Virus record (IMG/VR): IMGVR_UViG_3300035198_000022
Span: 1-23,522 of that record
Direction: 5' to 3' (one strand)
Origin: a virus
DNA: 23,522 nt
In this document: positions 13,491-21,891 of the stretch, piece by piece
How the letters are laid out: every line of letters starts with the position of its first letter
How positions within the stretch are numbered: position 1 is the first letter of the stretch
Translations under genes and position numbers: made by a program
The notes under the pieces: model-generated
Seen by the model: the letters and a program-made list of their open reading frames with translations, nothing else
The model's database searches: none
Told to the model about the DNA's origin: nothing

Positions 13491-14275
13491 ACTGTCCACC
13501 TTCTGTATCTTTGAACAATAGCTATTATATCGGTTGGTATGGCGTGTTTATATTGCAAGATACCTAAATCCGTATTTCCTACAGCGTCCGAATAACCGCT
13601 GTCACGTTCCTTGTATAACCTTGCTGCAAGCATTGTTGCTGCTAATACAATATCATCTGGCAATGGATTATAACCGCCACTATAAGTTACAGTTGCTATT
13701 CCTGATTTAACTATAAATAACTCATCAGGCATAACCTTTAAAAAATAACTATCTTCAATATAAGATTTTGTCAAGTCAAGATTAATCGCAGGTATTACTG
13801 GATTAATTTTGAATGTAGCGATTGTAACGTCACTTAAAGTGACTACAGGTTTAGAAAGCGGAATAACAATGTAGCCTTTATTGTCAATGTATGCGGTTTT
13901 GGTTTCCGTCACCTGTTCATAAGCAAAGCCTGCAGGAACATGCGTTAAAGAATCAAACCATCTTGACGCAGGCTTAACGTAGTTTTGTAAAATTGTGACA
14001 TTTATAACAGGCGCATTAGCTGAATGGTTGTTAGCCAACGCCGATACAGCTATACTGTTTCCGCTCACACTTTGTATTGTAACCGTTTCACTTACCGTAG
14101 GATTGTTGACGTCTATAATTAAGCTACTGCCTACCGTCCAGTCTGGAGGCGGTGCCTGATTTAAACTTATAGACGTACTACCTGCAGTGACTGCATTGTT
14201 TAAAACTTCTGGACTTTGGAACGCTAAAGCCTGTGCGACATTACTAACATTAGTATAAAGAGCGGTGCTTATCAT
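13487..14275 (-). CDS. Head-tail adaptor with extra beta domain
   Basis: At 262 residues this is roughly double a normal adaptor. The C-terminal part (LPDDIVLAATMLAARLYKER, then IPTDIIAIVQRYRR) is the helical adaptor pattern of gp6/gp15-type connectors. Residues about 27-98 are an added beta domain: AGSTSISLNQAPPPDWTVGS, SLIIDVNNP, TVTIQSVSGNSIAVS, and NHSANAPVINV. That pattern recurs in phage and surface proteins. Adaptors form the ring under the portal. The start ATG at 14275 is preferred over GTG 14281, as AGGTGA gives better spacing. It ends overlapping the gp10-like gene. Confidence 0.7.
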   Translation of the reverse strand: MISTALYTNVSNVAQALAFQSPEVLNNAVTAGSTSISLNQAPPPDWTVGSSLIIDVNNPTVSETVTIQSVSGNSIAVSALANNHSANAPVINVTILQNYVKPASRWFDSLTHVPAGFAYEQVTETKTAYIDNKGYIVIPLSKPVVTLSDVTIATFKINPVIPAINLDLTKSYIEDSYFLKVMPDELFIVKSGIATVTYSGGYNPLPDDIVLAATMLAARLYKERDSGYSDAVGNTDLGILQYKHAIPTDIIAIVQRYRRWTV

Positions 14276-14285
14276 AAGCACTCAC

Positions 14286-14495
14286 CTACTTTTCTTTCTT
14301 CGTTGTTTTTTCTACGTTCCGCAGTTCATCAAGAATTTCTTTTTCTAAAGGTTCTAAATGCTCTTCCCAATGCTCGAAGCTGATTAGCATTTTACCTGCT
14401 TCCTCCGGGACCTCTGCTATGCCTTTGACGACTTTATAAATCTTGCTGTTGATTATAACAGCCTCAACGTCTTTTAGATTAGTTTTTATTAACAT
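14286..14495 (-). CDS. Small head-region protein (69 residues)
   Basis: I do not recognise this family with confidence. The protein starts MLIKTNLKDVEAVIINSKIY, continues EVPEEAGKMLISFEHWEEH and ends with a charged helix (LEKEILDELRNVEKTTKKEK). It is positioned straight after the major capsid protein, where many siphophages carry a small protein of this size. The start ATG at 14495 has GGAGG eight bases upstream; a GTG at 14504 sits on the ribosome site. The region before it carries a strong hairpin (14519-14551). Confidence 0.6.
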   Translation of the reverse strand: MLIKTNLKDVEAVIINSKIYKVVKGIAEVPEEAGKMLISFEHWEEHLEPLEKEILDELRNVEKTTKKEK

Positions 14496-14518
14496 AAGCT
14501 GCACCTCCTATAGTATAA

Positions 14519-14551
14519 AATAGCAAGAGGAAAAACCTACCTCTTGCTATT
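14519..14551 (-). terminator. Strong hairpin after the capsid gene
   Basis: On the minus strand AATAGCAAGAGG (14551-14540) pairs perfectly with CCTCTTGCTATT (14530-14519) around a 9-base loop. It begins within the capsid stop codon. Only TTATAC follows, so there is no real U-run. It may act as a partial terminator or protect the capsid mRNA 3' end. Confidence 0.6.
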
Positions 14552-16043
14552 AGCCATTTGCTATATTCTGCAAAATTGCCATACTGCCTGGAAAATAGTT
14601 CTTAAATACCTGCTGCGCTCTTACCTCGAAGTCATAACGTGGTCCTCCGCCAGCCTGTCCTGCGTATCTGGAAGTAGCGTATTCTATCTGTGTGTATTCA
14701 AGCAAGGTTTCAATCTCCATTACGTTAGCGACAAGATTGTTAGGATATGGCAATTTCTCAGTCAAGAAGATTATAGTACCTTGTGGCAACCATGGATGCG
14801 TTTCTATCGGTATTGCTCTGCCGTTTACGGCTTTGTTCAGGTATGTTTCTACCAACTGACCGCCGACAACTGTCTGCCTCTCTCCAATATCATTTGGACG
14901 GAACATTGTATAAGCACCACCGCTTGCTATAATCTTATTCGATATATTCATATGGTCTACGCTGTTGCACAACATTTTTGTCGGCGACAACTTCGCATTG
15001 CCCCAGAGGTACTGCAAAGCTGCGTCTATTTCCGCTATGGTACCGTTAGAGCCTGTCAGTGTAGCACCGTCCAAAGATTTGACATAAGCACCTGAAGGCT
15101 GACCTTGTCCTGCTGCTACAAATGTTCCGTTATTATAGCTGCCGGTTAAGGTTGCTATAAGTCCATTGTATGCGTTTAGATCTGCGGACTGGTCTACTGT
15201 CGGTGCTGTGCTTGACGGTGTTCCTAACATAGGTAGCGTTGCAGTTGGTACTGCCTGTGCTGCGGTCGGCACGCTCGTTATTGTAACTTTGTTTATAGAA
15301 GTGGAAGTATAGTAATACAGTGTACCGCCTGCATTTCCTACATACCAGTCGTAAACAACTGCACCTGGTACATATGCTACCGTTGCGGTTATGGAGTTTG
15401 TTGAACCGCTTAATGTACCTGAAGTAGCTGGTGTTGATGCTGCAGTATTCTTGCCGTCATAATAGCCTTGCAATGTCCTTGCTGCTACCGCTACGCCTAC
15501 ATTGACGGCTCCGATTGTACCGCCTGTAGAAGAAACGGTTAAAGTCGGTGTCGAAGGTGTTCCTAAACTGAAATTCTGTCCTCCTAAATCGATTATATCT
15601 TCCTGTTCCATAAGCGCATATAATAAGTTTATACCTGCAGTCGCTCTTAAATCCTGGAAACCTTGTGCCTGAATTTGCGCGTCATATTGTACACTGTCGC
15701 CTAAGGATATAACCTGATAGGCTGCCATAAAATCTTTTTCTGCAGTAGATACAAGATTTCCTGCATAGCCAAAGCCTGTCGTTGCTCTCTGGTTAGTTAC
15801 GTTTATTCCTGTGATTGCCTTCCAATGCGCAGCAGGTGCACCGATAGGCGCCTTTACTCTTGGTAATGAGTTCCTAAATGGTGCCAATACAGGAAATAAT
15901 GATTTTGCAGGCCTTTCCAAATTATAGCCTGTAATACCTGTTGCGGTTGTATAACCTTGTGTTACAGCGTCCTTCGCTAAAGGTTCCTGTAAAGCCTGTT
16001 TAGCCAAGTCGATAGTTTCTTGAGTTACTTTTAAATCTGTCAT
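14550..16043 (-). CDS. Major capsid protein with inserted beta domain
   Basis: The 497-residue protein has an HK97-like layout. The N-arm region (TQETIDLAKQALQEPLAKDA) leads to SLFPVLAPFRNSLPRVKAPI and AYQVISLGDSVQYDAQIQAQ, then LYALMEQEDIIDLGGQ. The C-terminal part has IDAALQYLWGN, KMLCNSVDHMNISNKI, and FLTEKLPYPNN. Residues about 160-270, between GTPSTP and PMLGTP, are Ser/Thr/Ala-rich strands (NVGVAVAARTLQGYYDG, then YDWYVGNAGGTLYYYTST) that look like a fibronectin- or Ig-type insertion. Such a domain would lie on the capsid surface. The start ATG at 16043 overlaps the upstream stop (TAATG) with AAAGGAGG before it. It follows the protease/scaffold gene and precedes adaptors. The capsid call is firm; the insertion boundary is approximate. 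Confidence 0.85.
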   Translation of the reverse strand: MTDLKVTQETIDLAKQALQEPLAKDAVTQGYTTATGITGYNLERPAKSLFPVLAPFRNSLPRVKAPIGAPAAHWKAITGINVTNQRATTGFGYAGNLVSTAEKDFMAAYQVISLGDSVQYDAQIQAQGFQDLRATAGINLLYALMEQEDIIDLGGQNFSLGTPSTPTLTVSSTGGTIGAVNVGVAVAARTLQGYYDGKNTAASTPATSGTLSGSTNSITATVAYVPGAVVYDWYVGNAGGTLYYYTSTSINKVTITSVPTAAQAVPTATLPMLGTPSSTAPTVDQSADLNAYNGLIATLTGSYNNGTFVAAGQGQPSGAYVKSLDGATLTGSNGTIAEIDAALQYLWGNAKLSPTKMLCNSVDHMNISNKIIASGGAYTMFRPNDIGERQTVVGGQLVETYLNKAVNGRAIPIETHPWLPQGTIIFLTEKLPYPNNLVANVMEIETLLEYTQIEYATSRYAGQAGGGPRYDFEVRAQQVFKNYFPGSMAILQNIANG

Positions 16044-17692
16044 TATTTATTACCTCCTTTAAAAATTCCTTTTGCTCTTCTTAATGCTAATTCTTGGCTT
16101 ATTCTGTCTTTTACTAAAGTGTCATTTGTAGTTTTGAACAAGTTTTCTAAAACCTGCTCCTCCATGTTGCTCATGTCTACATTGCTCGTCCATTTAAATA
16201 CGTTTAGAATGTCAGGTGAACCTCCATTTAATACAGGCGCGATTGGTTGCGGTGTATCATGTATTTCCTTCACCATCTTTTCCAATGTTTCAAATTTTTT
16301 CAAGAGTTCATCATTGTTTGGTTTCGACATAGACTTTGCTAATGTTCCTATTTTATTTTCCATAACCTTATTCAATATATTAAAGAATATTTTTTCAGTT
16401 TCGACATTTGGTGCTTCTTCGCCAGTGTTTGTGCCTTCTTCGCCATTTTCAACTTTTAAGTGTTCTTCTGGCCCGTAATCCGCACCTGTCATAGCTGCAT
16501 GAATATGGTTAATTGCATGTTTTAAATGAATCGTTCTTTTTGCGCTTAATGCCTTTCCTATTTTCGTCAAGTCATCTTTTGCGTTCTTCTCGGTTACTCC
16601 GACTTTATCTTCAGCGTCTTTAACGTTTTTCATACCACCTTCAATGTCGATTTTGTCTTCTCCGTTCGGTTCGTTCGGAAATTCCTCATTTTTATCATCG
16701 TCTCCATCACCGTCAACCTCTTTGACATCAATCGGTGCAGGCGGTTCATCTATTGGAGTTAATGCTTTCAAGAATATCTGGACCTGTTCCAACGTTAAAC
16801 CAGCTGCCTGTGCAGCCTTTTCTATATCTTCAGCTTTCACGTTTTTCTCACCTTCTTTTTCTTTTTTGCTTGGTGTTATTATTTTACCATCTTTATATTC
16901 GTATTTACCACCTTCCAGCCTGCTTGCTGCCGAGGCTATACGCCTGCCAATCCTTGACCACTGCTCGTCCGTATAACCGCCTTTTTCCTTTGCGCCTCCA
17001 TGGTTAAAGTATACCACTGCCGCCTTAATATGTTCTTTGTCGATTGGATACTTATAGTTGTCTGGATCTCCATAGTCCTCTTTGCTCTGTGGATAACCTT
17101 TAGGAGGTGATTTATGTGCATTTGTCACACCGTCTTTCTTCTCGAGGCTCATTGGCTCACCTCCTTTCAGGCTTGATATATCAAGTTTGCTTATGACCTG
17201 CATTATATCGGCACCTGGCACCGCAGGATTGTCGACTAAACTATATTCCGAAAGTTCTGGAATATACCTAAATGCCTGTTCTTTGTCATCATACCATCTT
17301 TTAGCGTATCTTCCACCGATAGAAAAGCTATTTAAAATTCCTTCGTCAATATCCTTGATTATTTCTTTCTTGCTCGGTGGAATATATGCGCCTACAAAAA
17401 TACCTTTGTAAGTTTTGCCGTCAATTACCGTTTCGGTCGGCTGCCAACTTATTGTCTTGCCAATCGTTACTGGTTGGTGCATAAGTCTAACATTGCCTAA
17501 ATTCTTACCTTCCGTACGTTTAGCGATTTCGTCCGACCATTTCTGGAACGCTTTTACCGTTCCTTCAAAGTCCGCTATTTCTCCTTGCTTATCTTTCCTT
17601 TCCAAAATAACAAAACCGTAAACTTCTCGTCCGCCGTCTTCTGTTTTTTCCACTTTAGTAAAAGGTGCGGAAATCAAAACTTTGTCTTCCAT
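16043..17692 (-). CDS. Prohead protease fused to a scaffold-like region
   Basis: The 549-residue protein begins with an XkdF/S78-type serine protease domain (1-175): H72 (RLMHQPV), S124 (NSFSIGGRY) and an acidic ELSEYSLVDNPA segment (147-157). Next, about 187-275, comes a DUF6582-like segment (PPKGYPQSKEDYGDPDNYKY, then HIKAAVVYFNH, then WSRIGRRIASAASRL). After that the protein is highly charged and acidic (VKEVDGDGDDDKNEEF), with helices typical of a scaffold. The start ATG at 17692 follows AAAGGAGG; any longer reading would overlap the portal gene without a ribosome site. An internal ATG at 17152 gives residues 181-549 alone. It lies between portal and capsid. The protease would cleave head proteins after assembly. 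Confidence 0.85.
   Translation of the reverse strand: MEDKVLISAPFTKVEKTEDGGREVYGFVILERKDKQGEIADFEGTVKAFQKWSDEIAKRTEGKNLGNVRLMHQPVTIGKTISWQPTETVIDGKTYKGIFVGAYIPPSKKEIIKDIDEGILNSFSIGGRYAKRWYDDKEQAFRYIPELSEYSLVDNPAVPGADIMQVISKLDISSLKGGEPMSLEKKDGVTNAHKSPPKGYPQSKEDYGDPDNYKYPIDKEHIKAAVVYFNHGGAKEKGGYTDEQWSRIGRRIASAASRLEGGKYEYKDGKIITPSKKEKEGEKNVKAEDIEKAAQAAGLTLEQVQIFLKALTPIDEPPAPIDVKEVDGDGDDDKNEEFPNEPNGEDKIDIEGGMKNVKDAEDKVGVTEKNAKDDLTKIGKALSAKRTIHLKHAINHIHAAMTGADYGPEEHLKVENGEEGTNTGEEAPNVETEKIFFNILNKVMENKIGTLAKSMSKPNNDELLKKFETLEKMVKEIHDTPQPIAPVLNGGSPDILNVFKWTSNVDMSNMEEQVLENLFKTTNDTLVKDRISQELALRRAKGIFKGGNK
17150..17168 (-). promoter_or_regulatory. Internal ribosome site and start for a nested scaffold
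   Basis: AAAGGAGGTGA lies seven bases before an in-frame ATG (17152), at codon 181 of the protease/scaffold gene. The site is as good as any gene start in the window. It would produce a 369-residue scaffold without the protease domain, as lambda C/Nu3 does. Confidence 0.75.
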
Positions 17693-17708
17693 AAAATTAT
17701 TACCTCCT

Positions 17709-19988
17709 TTATTCCTTATCCACCTCTGCGTCTGCTGGTGCGGGGCCAAAACTTCTAACACAGTTAGGATGCTGTAATAAATGTTCTCTCGCATAATCCA
17801 ATGTCCAAACTTCTCCATTAACTTCAGCGCACGCCTTACAGCCATCGCCATCGTAAACTTGCACCTTCGCCTCACCTGCCTTTTCGTATAGTGATAATGC
17901 TGCGTCATTCCATGCAAAGCCGGTTTCGGTGCGTGCTATGGCATTTGCTCTTGCTTCGGAAAATGCGTAACTGTCTTGAAGCTTATCGCTAATTTCCTGT
18001 GGCGTTAAACCTTCGTCCATATAAGTTATTAAATCAGTTCGCAACATATCACGTGTACTGTCCGTTAGACCTGTAACAAGTTCGGCAGTTCGCTGCTCTG
18101 CGTATTGTTCGGCTAACTCGTGATATGTTTCGTCAATCTCGAAACTTCCGCTTAGCGTAGAAGCTGCTTCATCTATTGCATCTAAGTATATTTCAATCAA
18201 GACAGGCTTAAGAAGCGTTTTCAAATCGTCATTCCAAGAAGAAGAAGGCGTATCATTCTGCTTCTTGACATTTTCTCTAACAAGGTCTGCTATGAACGCC
18301 TTTTTATGTTTTCGAAAAAACTTGTAAAGCTTTCCTGCCAGCTTGTGCGCCTTAGCTTCTTCTATAACGTTCTTGAATGGATACTTTGCCTTGTTAGATT
18401 TGATAAAAAAATCCTTCATCGCTTTTTCGGCGGTTTCTTCTTCTTCTATATCTTCTCTTACTTCTTCCTCTGTATCACTATCGTTTATATCGTTATCCGA
18501 TAAAGGTTGTTCATTCGCTTTTGCTCTTTGTGCGTCCGCCTGTGCTTCGATTAATCTGAGATTCGCTTTGCTCTTTTCAATAATGTCGTCTATCGGCATG
18601 AAGCCTTCACGTGAAGAATAGAATCCACGTGGTACTGGTTTAACCGAGTCAGCTTCTAAACCTAAACGCTGTATTCTAACCTCATCAGGACTTACAACGC
18701 CATTTTTAATATAGATTTCATCTCTTTGCGCCATCATTAACATGTCCTCCTGCTCTTCAATGTTGAGAAACTTGAATTTCAGGTTCGGCATGTTAAAGTA
18801 TTTATTAATTATGCCTGTGTATATTCTCGCAAAAAACATTGCAGAAGGCTTAATACTTCTCCTATATTGGACATTTTCCTGCGTCTCTCCAGATGATTTG
18901 TTGACTTTTTCGGTAAATCCTAACTCGGCAGGCGTAACTTTGAACGCTGCACAAGTCTTTTGTAACATAAACAAAGGAAAATTCACGTCAAACTTTGTTT
19001 CTTTGGCATTTGTTACTTTACTGCCGAACGGTATCCACTTTACTTTATGCTTCTGCGCTTGGTCGCCTGCCATTACCGTATCATACATTTCCTGAATAGC
19101 CTTAATCTGGTCAGGCGATTGCGCTGACTCTGGCGCTTCTATCCATGTCTCAGGCACGCTGCCTTCCGTAAAATACTGCAAAAAGTACAATTGGAACCTT
19201 ATATCGGTATTTATCGTATTCAAAAGCCATTCTATCGGACTAAAGCCATAAAGCTTATTTGTCCGCTTTCTGAAAGGCCTGTATATAAGCTGGTCTTTTG
19301 TAAGCCACACCCACGGCATGCCATAAGCCCATTGCACATATGCAGGCGCTGGCACTTCAGGTATTCTGCCGAAGTAATCTACAAGCGGTGCTATTGTTGT
19401 ACCGTCTACAGGCTCTAATGCGCTTAATTCTCCGCCTTTTGTCAAATGTGGATATATTGCCAAAGCGTCAAATGCCAGCCAATCATATGCCAACTGGTTT
19501 TGGAAATCGTCAAACAGCGTATGACCGTCAGGCTTTTCAAAGAATTCTCTTATTTTTCTTATCTCGCTTTCGTATTTCTTTGCCTCGTCTGGATTGTCCT
19601 CATCAGCTGGTACAATATTCCAGTCAAGGTTCCTTAATTCGTCCTGCCGTACTTCTATAGCAATCTGGGCTATATCGTACATTTCTATAACGTTTCTGAT
19701 AGTTTCAAACTGGATTTGTTCCGTGCTGCGTGGCTTCTGGACTATATTCTGTCCTATCATATATTCAAACTGCCGTGGTTCAGCGCCTATTGGCTGCGTT
19801 GGATTCAACGGCATACCTGGACTAAAAGCTTCTTGGTTCGTCATTCCTTGTTGTTCCATGCTTCGTATCATTTGCCTCGGCACAGCTTGCTCACTTGTTA
19901 TTATCTTATCATTCCTTGCTATTGACTGCGTTACAGGTTCAAGGTTTGTTATTTTTACGCTTGCACGACTGTTTGCAAAGTTCGGCAT
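17709..19988 (-). CDS. Portal protein fused to MuF-like head protein
   Basis: The 759-residue protein joins two functions. Residues 70-480 are a portal: STEQIQFETIRNVIEMYDIA (88-107), DELRNLDWNIVPAD, YDWLAFDALAIYP, KLYGFSPIEWLLNTIN, and ending in PVPRGFYSS. The portal ring is the entry point for DNA. A strongly acidic linker (500-520, SDTEEEVREDIEEEE) connects to a MuF-type domain (about 620-759): ANAIARTETGFAWNDAALSL (681-700), then a CKAC (717-720) and HPNC (740-743) pair that could bind zinc. In most related phages these are two genes. The start ATG at 19988 has AAGGAGGTGA before it. The gene follows a small membrane protein and precedes the protease. Confidence 0.85.
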   Translation of the reverse strand: MPNFANSRASVKITNLEPVTQSIARNDKIITSEQAVPRQMIRSMEQQGMTNQEAFSPGMPLNPTQPIGAEPRQFEYMIGQNIVQKPRSTEQIQFETIRNVIEMYDIAQIAIEVRQDELRNLDWNIVPADEDNPDEAKKYESEIRKIREFFEKPDGHTLFDDFQNQLAYDWLAFDALAIYPHLTKGGELSALEPVDGTTIAPLVDYFGRIPEVPAPAYVQWAYGMPWVWLTKDQLIYRPFRKRTNKLYGFSPIEWLLNTINTDIRFQLYFLQYFTEGSVPETWIEAPESAQSPDQIKAIQEMYDTVMAGDQAQKHKVKWIPFGSKVTNAKETKFDVNFPLFMLQKTCAAFKVTPAELGFTEKVNKSSGETQENVQYRRSIKPSAMFFARIYTGIINKYFNMPNLKFKFLNIEEQEDMLMMAQRDEIYIKNGVVSPDEVRIQRLGLEADSVKPVPRGFYSSREGFMPIDDIIEKSKANLRLIEAQADAQRAKANEQPLSDNDINDSDTEEEVREDIEEEETAEKAMKDFFIKSNKAKYPFKNVIEEAKAHKLAGKLYKFFRKHKKAFIADLVRENVKKQNDTPSSSWNDDLKTLLKPVLIEIYLDAIDEAASTLSGSFEIDETYHELAEQYAEQRTAELVTGLTDSTRDMLRTDLITYMDEGLTPQEISDKLQDSYAFSEARANAIARTETGFAWNDAALSLYEKAGEAKVQVYDGDGCKACAEVNGEVWTLDYAREHLLQHPNCVRSFGPAPADAEVDKE

Positions 19989-20026
19989 TGTTTCACCTCC
20001 TTAATCATACGAAACAAAAATTTCGT

Positions 20027-20356
20027 TCACTTCTTCTTAACTTCTACGCTTTCAACATACTTACGGTCTAATATTACACACTCTTCTTCATTGTATATCT
20101 CAAAAATTCCATCAGGTTGCTTTAACCACGCTCGTATTTGTTCGTACTGTTCTTTATTTAGTATCAATCTTGTTTTTGAGCCAGAAGAAAAACTTATCTT
20201 TATATAGTACGCTTCTTCTTCCTGCGTCTTTACCTTCCCTTTTACCGCTATATATGCAATGATTGCTATTAATGTAATATTGAATATTACACCGATTATT
20301 ATATTGCTTGTTACAGTGCCACCAATTAACAAGTTACTAACTAACAAACTTATCAC
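20027..20356 (-). CDS. Small membrane protein (109 residues)
   Basis: I do not recognise the family. Residues about 3-40 are one or two hydrophobic segments (VTSNIIIGVIFNITLIAIIA), followed by a charged stretch and a beta-like part (RLILNKEQYEQIRAWLKQ, then ECVILDRKYVESVEVKKK). The GTG start at 20356 overlaps the terminase stop (GTGA). A TTG at 20347 with GAGGTGAT eight bases upstream is an alternative. A membrane protein between terminase and portal is unusual for a structural cluster. It could be a passenger gene. Composition is AT-rich like the terminase gene. Confidence 0.55.
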   Translation of the reverse strand: MISLLVSNLLIGGTVTSNIIIGVIFNITLIAIIAYIAVKGKVKTQEEEAYYIKISFSSGSKTRLILNKEQYEQIRAWLKQPDGIFEIYNEEECVILDRKYVESVEVKKK

Positions 20357-21891
20357 CTCGTTTCAGGAAATGGATTAGAATTTTTATTTTGTTTTGATTT
20401 TTCATATTCTAATTTCAAAAAATCATAAAATGGGTCATAATCTGTAATTTGCATTCCTGCATAACTTGCAGTATCAACTTGGTCATCATGTTTACCATTT
20501 GGGAATGTTACAAGTTCTTCCTCATATGCACTTAGCCAATGCCCCCCCATTCTGTGATATACTTTCCCATTTTCGTACAATACCATTATTGTTGTAGCCC
20601 TTGTTAATTTATCTGTATCCGCTTTTAATTCTTTAATCGGTAGCCCTTTTCTTGTAAGTGTTTGTTTTAGTGCTATACCGGCATTCTTTGTTTCTATGCC
20701 TTGGAATCTTGGCCTCTTAGATTGATAAAGATTAACAAATGCTTTTTCTTGGTCTGGGACTTCTATTTGTTCTCTAAATACATCATCAAGTAACAGGGCT
20801 TTATCTGGCGTAACTATCCATGTTGATATAACTGTATAATCTGCCTCTGTTTTAGTTGATGAGGCTGTATCTGCTGTTTGGAATACCCAGCACTTGTCTT
20901 TAAGATATTTTTTATCTCCTTCCGGCGCATGAAGAATATAATAATTGTCTTTTTCTTCAAAATATCTAAACCATTGCCTTTTAAATTTATTGCCTTCGCT
21001 TGGTTGCGGGCGTTGTTGATATAATGCTGCAAAAAAATAAGAGCCTAATGCTCTTTCAGCCGATTTATAATCATCAACTGTAAATCTTTCGGGCCAAAGT
21101 ATATCTCCAGGTTTTCTACCTAATACATCTTTTTCTTCTGCAAATGCAGGGAAATTTATTATTTCCCATTGTTCACCTCCATTTTTTGCTTCTTCTAATA
21201 ACCATCCAGATAAATCATCTTCATGCCATCTCGTCTGAACAATTATTATTGCTCCATCTGGTTGTAATCTTGTTCTTAAAGTAGCTCTGTATTCATCTTT
21301 TATTTTTCTTCTGTATGTTTCTGAATTTGCTTCTTCTGCATTTTTTACAGGGTCATCTATTATCATCAAGTCAGCACCTTTACCAGTAATAGCACCGCCT
21401 ATTCCTGTTGCTACCATTCCGCCTCTATAACCTTGTAGATTCCAATTTTCTACCGCTGAACTATCATTAGCAATGGTAACACCAAATATATGCTCCCCGT
21501 ATTCTCTTAATATATTTCTGTTGTTTCTCCCTGAACGCTTTGCAAGGTCATCTCCATAACAAGCAACTATAATTTGTTTGTTCGGATTGCGCCCTAAAAC
21601 CCATGAAGGAAAAGTTTCCGTTATTGTCATTGACTTTGAATGTCTTGGAGGCATAAATACCATTAATCTCTTTACTTCTCCTTGCTCCACTTGTTCTAAT
21701 TTATCACATAAATATCTTGTATGTCGTACATGTGCGTATAAGTCTCCATAAATATATTTAAGGTACCACTGGTAGTCTACATAAGCCAATTCTTTCATTG
21801 CTTGCTCTATTGGTTTGTTTTGTATAAGCTTTATTTCGTCTGGTGTAAGTATTACATATAATCTATTTATAAATTCTTCTTTAATGGTCAT
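20353..21891 (-). CDS. terL: Terminase large subunit
   Basis: The 512-residue protein is the packaging motor. Residues 81-87 (PPRHSKS) are the Walker A-like loop after LMVFM, 175-180 (LMIIDD) the Walker B with the catalytic acid, and TRWHEDD the coupling motif. The C-terminal nuclease half shows the acidic residues TADTASSTKTEADYTVIST and GKHDDQVDTASYAG. The start at 21891 is preferred over the ATG at 21900, because AGAGGA lies nine bases before it and abuts the other. It overlaps the small subunit gene by 11 bases. Its base composition is lower in GC than portal and later genes. Confidence 0.93.
   Translation of the reverse strand: MTIKEEFINRLYVILTPDEIKLIQNKPIEQAMKELAYVDYQWYLKYIYGDLYAHVRHTRYLCDKLEQVEQGEVKRLMVFMPPRHSKSMTITETFPSWVLGRNPNKQIIVACYGDDLAKRSGRNNRNILREYGEHIFGVTIANDSSAVENWNLQGYRGGMVATGIGGAITGKGADLMIIDDPVKNAEEANSETYRRKIKDEYRATLRTRLQPDGAIIIVQTRWHEDDLSGWLLEEAKNGGEQWEIINFPAFAEEKDVLGRKPGDILWPERFTVDDYKSAERALGSYFFAALYQQRPQPSEGNKFKRQWFRYFEEKDNYYILHAPEGDKKYLKDKCWVFQTADTASSTKTEADYTVISTWIVTPDKALLLDDVFREQIEVPDQEKAFVNLYQSKRPRFQGIETKNAGIALKQTLTRKGLPIKELKADTDKLTRATTIMVLYENGKVYHRMGGHWLSAYEEELVTFPNGKHDDQVDTASYAGMQITDYDPFYDFLKLEYEKSKQNKNSNPFPETR

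Noticed and set aside
14544-15095. 183-residue plus-strand frame opposite the capsid gene
   Set aside because: Shadow of the capsid gene with no family features.
17693-17917. Longer start for the protease gene
   Set aside because: It would overlap the portal gene by about 200 bases with no ribosome site; the ATG at 17692 has AAAGGAGG.
20006-20025. ACGAAA/TTTCGT hairpin before the portal gene
   Set aside because: Short AT-rich stem with no T-run after it; could easily be chance.
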